Below, piece after piece: positions 1 to 6,182 of a stretch of 6,304 nucleotides of DNA (within the stretch, counting starts at the first letter, position 1; each line of letters starts with the position of its first letter). This DNA is from Deltaproteobacteria bacterium. Lineage in GTDB: Bacteria; Myxococcota_A; UBA9160; UBA4427. Position numbers and translations under genes: made by a program. A model generated the notes under the pieces. That model was not told the origin of the DNA, did not search any database, and saw only the letters and a program-made list of their open reading frames with translations. The DNA is taken from contig DRKE01000100.1 in NCBI GenBank assembly GCA_011051925.1, forward strand, positions 1 to 6,304, written 5' to 3'.

Positions 1-2
1 AG

Positions 3-95
3 CTCGGGCGATGGTTGAAGCGCTGCTACGAGGGGCGCATCCTGACCCGGAGGATCCCCAACAACCGGGTCCACGACCTCCGATACGCCCTATGA
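3..95 (+). CDS. 3' end of a truncated upstream gene, product unknown
   Basis: This is the C-terminal 30 codons of a gene that begins before the window. The frame starting at base 3 is open to a TGA at 93-95 and ends in ...RIPNNRVHDLRYAL. Codon use supports it: 27 of 30 third positions are G or C, whereas the frame of the downstream glycosyltransferase, if extended upstream over the same bases, has poor third-position GC. The stop overlaps the ATG of the glycosyltransferase as ATGA (92-95), a typical translational-coupling arrangement, so the two genes are probably in one operon. The tail is basic and has no motif I can assign. A glycan-biosynthesis enzyme is a reasonable guess from context only. 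Confidence 0.65.
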   Translation, partial: LGRWLKRCYEGRILTRRIPNNRVHDLRYAL

Positions 96-1417
96 AGATC
101 CCATCCGAAACGAAATCCTCGAAGTCCCGATCCCTGAGACCCATTCTTCGAAACACCATTCAGGTGGTCATGCTGGGTCATGACGCGATCGGGTTCCCGA
201 TTCGCGGTGGGGAACAACGCAGTCACTGGATCCATCGGATCTACCTCGACCATGCCGAAGCCTGGAATCTCGACGTGGTCCATCGGCATGACCCCCGGTT
301 CCTGGCGGCGTTCCGACCGCGAAAGCGGGGCCTTCGCGCGGCGCTTTCGCCCATCGAGGCCTGGATCCGGCGGACACCCCTCGCCCTGAGTCGCGACCTG
401 GGCCGACGCCCGAAGACGGCAGCCCGGCTTCGAGACCGTCTGGAAGAGGATCGCCGGCGGATCGCCGCAGCCCACATCGTTCATTTCGAGCACCCCTTCG
501 CCTACCCCTTCTTCGAGGATCGTCTCGTCGGAAAACGGATCGTCTACTCGTCGCATAACATCGAATCGCTGACCCTGCTCGATTATTTCGGATCGGATGG
601 GGCCCGTCGCTTCGGGAAGGGGCGCCTCGCGGAGGGCCCCCTCTCCGGGGAAGCGCGCCGCCTTCTGGCGCGCATGGCCCGGGTCGAGGCGATCCTCGTT
701 CGCCGATCGGATCTCGTGCTTGCCTGCACGGAAGAAGACGCGAGGCACTATCGCGAAATCGGCGCGCGAGAGGTCTGTGTGGCACCGAATGGCGCCACTC
801 CGGTTCCGAAGGCCGGCGTGCGATCGGAGACCGTTCCGCCCTTCGAGCGTCATGCGCTCTTCGTTTCCTCCGACTGGAGACCGAATGCGGCCGCGTTGGT
901 GCGATTCTGCGGAGACCTCGACCTGCCTGCGGGGCGGGGTCTCGTCTGCGCCGGAACGATCGGAGACTCGACCCATCCCGGGTTCGAGAGGCTACGGGCG
1001 AATGCGTCCATCTCCTTCGTCGGTCCCGTCGACGCGTCACGGCTCGCAGCCCTCGTCAGGGGTGCGCGGACCCTGATCGTGCCGGCACAGGATTCGGCGG
1101 GCGGGTCGAACATCAAGACGGCGGAGGCGCTGCTTTCGGGCAAGCCGGTGGTGATGACCCCGGCGGCCCTGCGCGGCTATGAGGCGTTTTCGGATTCGCC
1201 TGGCGTCCGAGTCCGCGAGACGCCGGCGGGATTCCAGAAACAGATCGCCGCGGACCTCGAGGATGGCGAGCGGACCCATCTCCGGCCGGGGGTCGAGGCG
1301 CTGGCGTGGCCCCGGGCCCTCGCGCCGGCCCGGGAGGCCCTCCGGAGGCTCGTCGCCGAGGCCAGGGCCGAGGTCGGGGCGGGGGACGACGGGCTAGAGC
1401 ATGCGAATCGGCTGTGA
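92..1417 (+). CDS. GT4-type glycosyltransferase (GT-B fold, glycosyltransferase group 1)
   Basis: This is a 441-aa protein, predicted to transfer a sugar from a nucleotide-sugar donor onto a glycan or lipid acceptor at the inner face of the cytoplasmic membrane. It has two Rossmann-like halves. The N-terminal half begins with strand IQVVMLGHDA (about residues 23-32) and a glycine-rich acceptor loop IRGGEQR (37-43), and it contains SSHNIES (153-159). The C-terminal half has APNG (231-234), VSSDWRPNAAAL (258-269) and the donor-site helix GSNIKTAEALLSGKPVV (338-354), with the family Glu at 345. The length is normal for GT4. An in-frame ATG exists at position 11, but I chose 92 because of the ATGA overlap with the preceding gene and because codon bias shifts to this frame only there. 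No clear Shine-Dalgarno is visible, which fits coupling. The 3' end overlaps the convergent gene by 24 bp. Donor and acceptor cannot be read from sequence. Confidence 0.88.
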   Translation: MKIPSETKSSKSRSLRPILRNTIQVVMLGHDAIGFPIRGGEQRSHWIHRIYLDHAEAWNLDVVHRHDPRFLAAFRPRKRGLRAALSPIEAWIRRTPLALSRDLGRRPKTAARLRDRLEEDRRRIAAAHIVHFEHPFAYPFFEDRLVGKRIVYSSHNIESLTLLDYFGSDGARRFGKGRLAEGPLSGEARRLLARMARVEAILVRRSDLVLACTEEDARHYREIGAREVCVAPNGATPVPKAGVRSETVPPFERHALFVSSDWRPNAAALVRFCGDLDLPAGRGLVCAGTIGDSTHPGFERLRANASISFVGPVDASRLAALVRGARTLIVPAQDSAGGSNIKTAEALLSGKPVVMTPAALRGYEAFSDSPGVRVRETPAGFQKQIAADLEDGERTHLRPGVEALAWPRALAPAREALRRLVAEARAEVGAGDDGLEHANRL

Positions 1418-3199
1418 CCCGATGGCCTGGATTCGGAGGACATCGTCCGCGTCATAGATCATGATCTGGCGGAGTCCGAGGTTCCGGAGTCGCATGACCA
1501 GGTCTTCGGCACTCTCGCCCCGTTCCCGCGGAGGCAGGTCCAGCCACGCCTCGTCGATCGTTCCGACGAAGGCCGTCCCACGGCCCTCGTCGCTTCGCGC
1601 ACCGTGCAGCAGGTGGGGCGAGACCGTGGCGAGCTGCTCGCGATTCCATGTCTCGAGATCACGATCCGGTCTTCCGAGGCCCGCTCCGACCATGACCGCG
1701 ACCAGGGCGATCAGGGCGGCGGCCTGACCGATGCGGAGCCAGGGCCAGGCGGATCCGCCGATGCGGGTTCCGGCTCCGGAATGCTCTTCGATGGATTCGT
1801 CGAGTGCGCTCCGGATCAGGTCGCGTGCGCTCTCCCGCTTCTCCTCGCGAGGCGGTGTCGCGGGCATCGGGTCGGTCTGGATGCCGGTTTCCGGCGTCGG
1901 AGGAACCGCGGCGGGCCGGGCAGCGAGTCCCTGCTCCCGGAACTGGTCGGCCAGGGGAGCCGAAACGAACTTGTTCTTGATCTCCGAGAGCGAGCAGGCC
2001 GTCCGGTAGTCGTTGCGACTGATGTGGCGGTTGATCTCTTCCTGGAAGAGTCGTCCGAGTTCGTCCGTCCAGAGATCGGCCAGATCATCCGGGGGAATGC
2101 CGAGGGTCTGGAGCTCGACGGAAAGCACCGCCAGGGAGCGACAGATCAGTCCGACGACGATGGCCGTGCCGAGGGGTTCCTGGCGAGAACCCGGCCGATC
2201 GGTCAGCAGTGCCTTCCGCTCCGACTTCGTCAGGTGGTCGAAATCGAGGGCCCAGGCGATCTGGTCGGATGCCGTGGTCCGGGGAGCCTCCCCCCGAGCG
2301 CGCCGCCGTACGGAATCGATGATCTGCCGGAGAGGTTCGGAGTCGAAGACCGAAATCCTCCCTGTCCCGGTCCCGGGCGCGTCGTCGCCTGGGTCCTCTT
2401 CGCCCGCGAATCCCCAGTCGCCGGAATGCTGGGCTTCGTCAGCCGCCCGGCTGATCAGTGCGGCGTTGTAGGTCACGATCGCGCGCAGGATCCTGGGGAC
2501 GAAGAAGGCGAGCCCGAGTTCGGCCTTGCGCGATCGCAGGGTGCGATGCTGGAACTCCTCGCGCAGGTCCCTTCCGTCCATGCCCGCGGCGATGAAGAAC
2601 TCGGCTTCGACACCGGTGAAGCGTTCCCCGGCGATCTCTTCGGCACGGAGGCTGAGGGATTCCAGGCGCGGTGTCAGCGTCACCGGATCGTGTCGGATCG
2701 CGCCTCCAGGCGAAAGCGGGGATCCGGAATGGATACACAGGAGGGTGATCAGGTAGTCGATGGCACCGGGATGGCATGGTCCGGGTTCGAGCTCCTCGAT
2801 CCCCGGCCCGATCAGGATGTCCAGCAGATCGAGCAGCCCCTGGCGATTTCCGGGCAGATGCCCTGGAAGGGTCGATCGGAACTGGCTGACCGGAACGCGG
2901 GCAGCGATCGTCCGGATCGACGTTTCGAACGCCTCGAGTTCGCGGTCGATGTCCTGGCCTTCTTGATCCGGAGAGACGCTTCGATCCTGTCCGAGCGCGT
3001 CGATCCGTGCGGTGAGGTTCCGCCCGATCCCAGCGATGCGCTGGCCATCTTCCGAGAGCGCGGAGGGCGCGAGCACGCCCCAGGCCGAACGAAGGGCTTG
3101 CAGTCGGGCGAGTCGCGATGCGGCTGCGCCGGTTCCCGATGCCATGGAGCGATCGGTTGCGGGACTCGGCGGCGTCTCGTCTTCGGTCGTCGGGGTCAT
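1394..3199 (-). CDS. Unrecognised 601-aa protein with a single C-terminal transmembrane segment
   Basis: I do not recognise the family. The visible plan is as follows. Residues 1-27 are a Ser/Thr/Pro/Ala-rich start. Residues 28-430 are a large, mostly helical region with conserved-looking blocks such as IDYLITLLCIHS (147-158), AELGLAFFVPRIL (226-238) and LADLWTDELGRLFQEEINRHI (373-393). Residues 430-483 are a Pro/Arg/Glu-rich linker. Residues about 484-508 are one hydrophobic membrane segment (WPWLRIGQAAALIALVAVMV). Residues 509-601 are a small alpha/beta tail (LRQIMIYDADDVLRIQAIG). There is no signal peptide. The bulk could be cytoplasmic with a short tail across the membrane, but flanking charges do not settle the orientation. 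It starts 36 bp after the pilin stop, with a weak AGGG about 10 nt before the ATG, so it is probably co-transcribed with the pilin. A role in pilus assembly or regulation is inference from position only. A plus-strand open frame over the same bases lacks any domain and is treated as a shadow. Confidence 0.75.
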   Translation of the reverse strand: MTPTTEDETPPSPATDRSMASGTGAAASRLARLQALRSAWGVLAPSALSEDGQRIAGIGRNLTARIDALGQDRSVSPDQEGQDIDRELEAFETSIRTIAARVPVSQFRSTLPGHLPGNRQGLLDLLDILIGPGIEELEPGPCHPGAIDYLITLLCIHSGSPLSPGGAIRHDPVTLTPRLESLSLRAEEIAGERFTGVEAEFFIAAGMDGRDLREEFQHRTLRSRKAELGLAFFVPRILRAIVTYNAALISRAADEAQHSGDWGFAGEEDPGDDAPGTGTGRISVFDSEPLRQIIDSVRRRARGEAPRTTASDQIAWALDFDHLTKSERKALLTDRPGSRQEPLGTAIVVGLICRSLAVLSVELQTLGIPPDDLADLWTDELGRLFQEEINRHISRNDYRTACSLSEIKNKFVSAPLADQFREQGLAARPAAVPPTPETGIQTDPMPATPPREEKRESARDLIRSALDESIEEHSGAGTRIGGSAWPWLRIGQAAALIALVAVMVGAGLGRPDRDLETWNREQLATVSPHLLHGARSDEGRGTAFVGTIDEAWLDLPPRERGESAEDLVMRLRNLGLRQIMIYDADDVLRIQAIGSQPIRML

Positions 3200-3235
3200 G
3201 CCGTGGGATCCCTGGGAACGGGGCGGTTTCCGGGT

Positions 3236-3766
3236 TCAGTAGATGGATCGGCTGAGGACGCAGGAGCCGATGATCTCGGGCGTCAAGAGGGCCGCGTTGC
3301 ATCCGATTCCGCCGTTGACGAGCGTTCCGAGCCCGTCCGCCTTGCCATATCCCCAGATCTGCAGGATGCCATCCGCATCGAGATCGGCGGCGGCATCCGC
3401 CGTGTATCCGACTCCGTCGGCGGAAACGGCCACGGCATAGGAGAAATAGACGGCGCCCTCCGGTGCCCATCCGAGGGCCGCGTAATCCGGTGTACTCCAG
3501 TCGAAGGGCGCGGGCGTGGCGCCCGGGATGATCGGGGGCTCCGCGGCAGCAGGCAGGTAGCGTCCGTTTTCCGAGAAGATCGCTTCCTCGACCACGCGAA
3601 TCGCGCTCAGATTGGCCTTCACCTCGGCGCTCTTCGAACGCAGCTGGTACTGGCCGAAGAGCGGAAGGGCGACGGAAGCGAGGATCCCGATGATCGCGAC
3701 CACGATCATCAATTCGATCAGGCTGAAACCCCGGGTCGGTCTCGAGTCGCTTGAGGGTATCGTCAT
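3236..3766 (-). CDS. Type IV major-pilin-like prepilin (PilA family)
   Basis: This is a 176-aa prepilin. A 13-residue basic leader (MTIPSSDSRPTRG) is followed by FSLIELMIVVAIIGILASVA: the prepilin peptidase site G13/F14, Glu at mature position 5, and the hydrophobic N-terminal helix that anchors the subunit before assembly and packs in the pilus core. The helix continues through RSKSAEVKANLSAIRVVEEAI. The globular part contains DYAALGWAPEGAVYFSYAVAV (95-115), a DLDADG loop (128-133) that looks like a calcium-binding turn, and a possible C-terminal disulfide loop between C156 and C169. I chose the ATG at 3766 because it gives a normal short leader; the frame is open further upstream, to 3931, but that stretch overlaps the end of the PilZ gene and has no pilin features. 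No strong ribosome binding site is visible. It lies between a PilZ regulator and an unknown membrane protein on the same strand. A minor pilin or pseudopilin is possible but less likely, given the length and the cysteine pair. Confidence 0.9.
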   Translation of the reverse strand: MTIPSSDSRPTRGFSLIELMIVVAIIGILASVALPLFGQYQLRSKSAEVKANLSAIRVVEEAIFSENGRYLPAAAEPPIIPGATPAPFDWSTPDYAALGWAPEGAVYFSYAVAVSADGVGYTADAAADLDADGILQIWGYGKADGLGTLVNGGIGCNAALLTPEIIGSCVLSRSIY

Positions 3767-3822
3767 GTCTTCGGGCGCATCGTCCGATCGGGTGGCCGAC
3801 TGGAGCGGAAGTCTCCGTTTCC

Positions 3823-3832
3823 ATCGGCCGAT
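3823..3832. promoter_or_regulatory. 10-bp perfect palindrome upstream of the pilin gene
   Basis: ATCGGCCGAT is a perfect palindrome centred about 61 bp before the pilin ATG, in the only sizeable gap (3767-3887) of the minus-strand cluster. The position suits an operator or activator site. No sigma-70 or sigma-54 hexamer pair could be picked out around it, and GATC-containing palindromes are common in this DNA, so chance is a real alternative. Confidence 0.25.
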
Positions 3833-3863
3833 CCTGCACCCGGATTGCGTCGGGATGAGGGCG

Positions 3864-3883
3864 CCGCGATCGGGGTTTCGCGG
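3864..3883 (-). terminator. Inverted repeat just after the PilZ-gene stop (weak terminator or attenuator candidate)
   Basis: Read on the minus strand, 4 nt after the TGA stop there is a perfect 6-bp stem, CCGCGA and TCGCGG, around an 8-nt loop. No run of T follows (the next bases are CGCCCTCATCC), so it is not a classical intrinsic terminator. It could pause RNA polymerase, protect the 3' end of the PilZ message, or lower read-through into the pilin gene. Confidence 0.3.
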
Positions 3884-3887
3884 GAGG

Positions 3888-5393
3888 TCAGGGAACCTCG
3901 AAGGGCTCGAAGACCGTGTCGAGGAATTCATCGATCTCCGGATCGCCCTCCCGATGGACCCTTTCGATCATCTCGGCGACGAAGACCGATGCGGGGCCGT
4001 CGCGGTCGTGCTCGGACGCCTCTCCGGTCGCATGGAGCGGCGTGCCCGCAGCGATGATCTTCGCGATGCGTTCACATTGGAGCGGGGAAGGATTCTCGAA
4101 TACGAGGACGAGACCCGCTTCGCCATCGTCCCGATGGGCGCGGGCGAGGACGATCAGCGGATCGGCATCGGTGCCATCATGCAGGGCCACCCGCAGCACG
4201 TCGCCGATCGCGACGGCGGGATTGCGGGCGATGCGCATCCCCCCGGCCGAAAGATCGCGCCCCACCAGGACTCGGGAGGCTTCCTGCCCGAGGGCCACGA
4301 AGCGCTCGTCGTAGGCGATGCGCGGATCGTGTCGTCGTTCGCCCGTTCCTTCGCATCCGGGGAGGTCGATCGGGTCTTCGGATGGTTCGGATTGGCGCGG
4401 GCCGGACGTCTCGGAACCCGGCTCTTCCCGCGCTTCCGAACGCCCTGGAGACGGCGTTTCCGGGAAGGCCGCCGGGGCGGGTCGCGATCCGGTCGGTCCG
4501 GCGGAAGCAGCGGACTCCGGCGGGGCTCCGATCGGGGGCGTCGGCGATGGTCGGGGCTGGGGTTCCAGGGTGCCTTCCCGTTCGGCTCCGCGAGCCGGGA
4601 GCAGGGATCGTGGGGGATCCGGGTTTGCTTCGCGATCGGTGCTGCATGGCTTCCCGCAGCCGATCGGGTGGTCATTCCGTGCCGTCTTCCACGGCGCCGG
4701 ACCGAGGGCGAAGCGATCGAGCAGGGATCGGATCGCTTCCGCGTGTCGCTTCGGATCGAGGATGCGGAGTCCCGCTTCGCCGCGACAGGCCGCGTCTTCG
4801 CTTCGCGAACGGAGGCTTCGGACGACCCGGCCGCGAAGGCGGATCGGCCGGCCGCGGGTGAGATCTCGTCCGATCAGGAGCCGGACTTCGCTTCCCACCG
4901 GCGGTGGGTGGGCCATCTCGACCCGTGCGCCGGAGGGAGACAGTTCCAGAAGGATCGCTCGGGACTTGAAGAGACCCGCGCCGATCCGGATGGGGTGACC
5001 GATCAGGACGCGTTTCCGATCACGGCGTTCCGGACCGCGATAGATCTCATGAAGCAGCAGCAGTCGGAGCGCACGTGGGTGGATCGGGCGGCGGATCACC
5101 ATCGCGACACCGATCCGATTCAGCTGGGAGACGAGCGTCTTGCTCCCATCGTCGATCACTGCGAAGGTTCGGGGCCAGGCGCGAAGATCGGGCGTTCCGC
5201 CCCGGAGGAGCCGCTTTCCCGATGCGATCACCAGACACGCGTCGTCGATCTCGGTGGGTTCGGGAAGCCGACCGCGCCGGATCTCGGTCGGGACCGCGAG
5301 GTCCGAGAGTACGTCGGCAAACTCGGCGAATTCCCGCTCCTGCTGGAGAAGCAGGACATGGTGGCCTTCGCATGTGGCAGTCGACTGGTTCAC
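3888..5393 (-). CDS. Pseudo-receiver protein with two PilZ domains (predicted c-di-GMP effector)
   Basis: This is a 501-aa soluble regulator. Residues about 11-115 look like a response-regulator receiver fold (HHVLLLQQ... CLVIASG... FAVIDD... AMVIRRPIHP), but the acidic pair after strand 1 and the phospho-acceptor Asp after strand 3 are absent, and the usual Lys before the conserved Pro is Arg. It is therefore a pseudo-receiver. The first PilZ domain (about 122-220) has RDRKR (124-128) and ELSPSG (150-155), with Glu in place of the usual Asp/Asn. A Pro/Ser/Glu-rich linker spans about 230-350. The second PilZ domain (about 352-448) has the canonical RHDPR (354-358) and DLSAGG (380-385), the c-di-GMP-binding signature RxxxR...DxSxxG. 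An acidic tail ends the protein. I chose the GTG at 5393 because AAGGA lies 7 nt before it; an in-frame GTG at 5444 has no such site. It precedes the pilin by 121 bp, which suggests control of pilus function or surface behaviour. Confidence 0.85.
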   Translation of the reverse strand: MNQSTATCEGHHVLLLQQEREFAEFADVLSDLAVPTEIRRGRLPEPTEIDDACLVIASGKRLLRGGTPDLRAWPRTFAVIDDGSKTLVSQLNRIGVAMVIRRPIHPRALRLLLLHEIYRGPERRDRKRVLIGHPIRIGAGLFKSRAILLELSPSGARVEMAHPPPVGSEVRLLIGRDLTRGRPIRLRGRVVRSLRSRSEDAACRGEAGLRILDPKRHAEAIRSLLDRFALGPAPWKTARNDHPIGCGKPCSTDREANPDPPRSLLPARGAEREGTLEPQPRPSPTPPIGAPPESAASAGPTGSRPAPAAFPETPSPGRSEAREEPGSETSGPRQSEPSEDPIDLPGCEGTGERRHDPRIAYDERFVALGQEASRVLVGRDLSAGGMRIARNPAVAIGDVLRVALHDGTDADPLIVLARAHRDDGEAGLVLVFENPSPLQCERIAKIIAAGTPLHATGEASEHDRDGPASVFVAEMIERVHREGDPEIDEFLDTVFEPFEVP

Positions 5394-5564
5394 GGAGTCA
5401 TCCTTCCCTTCCGCAATGACGCATCGTCGGATGAGCGGATCCACCGATCACGAAGGGTCTGGCCTGATCGTAGAATCGACTGGAAGGACATCGGGCTGAA
5501 GGTCGAATGGGACACGTGGCGCGATGTCCCGGGTCGTCGTGGGGGGACCATGGTCGAGGGGGGA
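5394..5564. promoter_or_regulatory. Divergent promoter region between the PilZ gene and arfB
   Basis: This 171-bp gap separates two divergent starts and must hold promoters for both genes. Candidate -10 elements overlap on opposite strands: TAGAAT at 5471-5476 (+), matching TATAAT at 5 of 6 positions, and TACGAT at 5472-5467 (-), matching 4 of 6. Neither has a recognisable -35 at 16-18 bp spacing, so both are weak calls. The ribosome binding site AAGGA (5405-5401, minus) serves the PilZ GTG, and GAGGGGGGA (5556-5564, plus) serves arfB. Confidence 0.4.
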
Positions 5565-6008
5565 ATGAAAGAGAGGGATTCCGACCTGCATCTTTCCGGT
5601 GGCCATCGGATTCCGGCCGGCGAGATCGAGGAGCTGGCGAGTCGGTCGGGGGGACCCGGCGGCCAGCACGTCAACACCGCCAATACCCGGGTCACGCTCC
5701 GCTGGAACGTGGGGGATTCCCGAGGGATCCGGCCCGAAGTCCGGCTCGAACTGATGACCCGCTTGCGCCCCCGATTGTCGCGTGAGGGGGTCCTGATCGT
5801 GCATGCCGACCGTCATCGGAGCCGGGCCCGGAATCGGGAGATGGCTCGCCAACGGCTGCGCGAGCTCGTGGAGGCCGCACTCCATCGGACGCCCCCACGT
5901 CGTCCGACCGCGCCCACCCGCAACTCGAAGACGCGCCGCCTCGAGGCGAAGCGCCATCGCAGCCGGCTCAAGAATCGCAGGCGGCTCGGTCGGGACGATC
6001 TCGACTGA
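5565..6008 (+). CDS. arfB: ArfB-type peptidyl-tRNA hydrolase (alternative ribosome-rescue factor, YaeJ family)
   Basis: This is a 147-aa codon-independent release factor homologue that hydrolyses peptidyl-tRNA on ribosomes stalled without a stop codon. IPAGEIEELASRSGGPGGQHVN (16-37) carries the catalytic GGQ at 32-34, which enters the peptidyl-transferase centre. It is followed by RVTLRW and the LSREGVLIVHADRHRSRARN block typical of the family. The C-terminal tail is strongly basic (TRNSKTRRLEAKRHRSRLKNRRR). In ArfB this kind of tail threads into the empty mRNA entry channel, and it distinguishes ArfB from RF1 and RF2, which also have codon-recognition domains absent here. The length is close to the usual 140 aa. 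The ATG at 5565 has GAGG 4-5 nt upstream; an ATG at 5550 would add five residues and cannot be excluded. The frame is open far upstream to 3612 only as an antisense shadow of the PilZ gene. No operon partner is evident. Confidence 0.92.
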   Translation: MKERDSDLHLSGGHRIPAGEIEELASRSGGPGGQHVNTANTRVTLRWNVGDSRGIRPEVRLELMTRLRPRLSREGVLIVHADRHRSRARNREMARQRLRELVEAALHRTPPRRPTAPTRNSKTRRLEAKRHRSRLKNRRRLGRDDLD

Positions 6009-6045
6009 GCTTCCTCGGGATCGTCTTCCCTCCGGTGAATCCTCC

Positions 6046-6158
6046 CCGCTGGATCCTTGTCTTGCCCGATCCGCTCTCCGTCCCGGAAGGCCGAGATCAA
6101 GAACATCAGTCCGCGGAACCCTTGGCGACCGGTGTCGTCGGGGACGGGGGTCCAGCGG
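6046..6158 (+). ncRNA. Possible structured RNA or leader in the gap after arfB
   Basis: In the 174-bp gap 6009-6182, bases 6046-6063 can pair with 6141-6158 over 18 consecutive positions: 13 Watson-Crick and 5 G.U, including an uninterrupted 8-bp Watson-Crick end CCGCTGGA/TCCAGCGG. The G.U pairs would be A.C mismatches on the other strand, so a plus-strand RNA is implied. The enclosed 77 nt contain smaller hairpin options but no clear match to tRNA, tmRNA, SRP RNA or any riboswitch I know. It could be the 5' leader of the gene at 6183, the 3' end of the arfB transcript, or chance in GC-rich DNA. Confidence 0.25.
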
Positions 6159-6182
6159 CCCGAAGGATCGAGGGGGCGAGGG

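Noticed and set aside
1604..3754. 716-codon plus-strand open frame
   Set aside because: It lies antisense to the 601-aa gene and the pilin, has Gly/Arg/Asp-rich low-complexity composition, shows no domain and crosses two real genes on the other strand. It is a high-GC shadow.
2439..3839. 466-codon minus-strand open frame
   Set aside because: It is out of frame with both the pilin and the 601-aa gene, Arg/Pro-rich, and lacks any domain.
3767..3887. sigma-54 promoter for the pilin, common for pilA genes
   Set aside because: No GG and GC dinucleotides at the required spacing within a TGGC...TTGC context were found on the minus strand.
3612..6008. 798-codon plus-strand frame that would make a giant fusion ending in ArfB
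   Set aside because: Only the last 147 codons resemble a protein family. The rest is antisense to the PilZ gene, and a good ribosome binding site sits just before the ArfB ATG.
6064..6140. GGAA-containing loop suggestive of SRP 4.5S RNA
   Set aside because: The conserved bases flanking the SRP apical loop (the AGCAGC side) are absent, and the stem pattern does not match.
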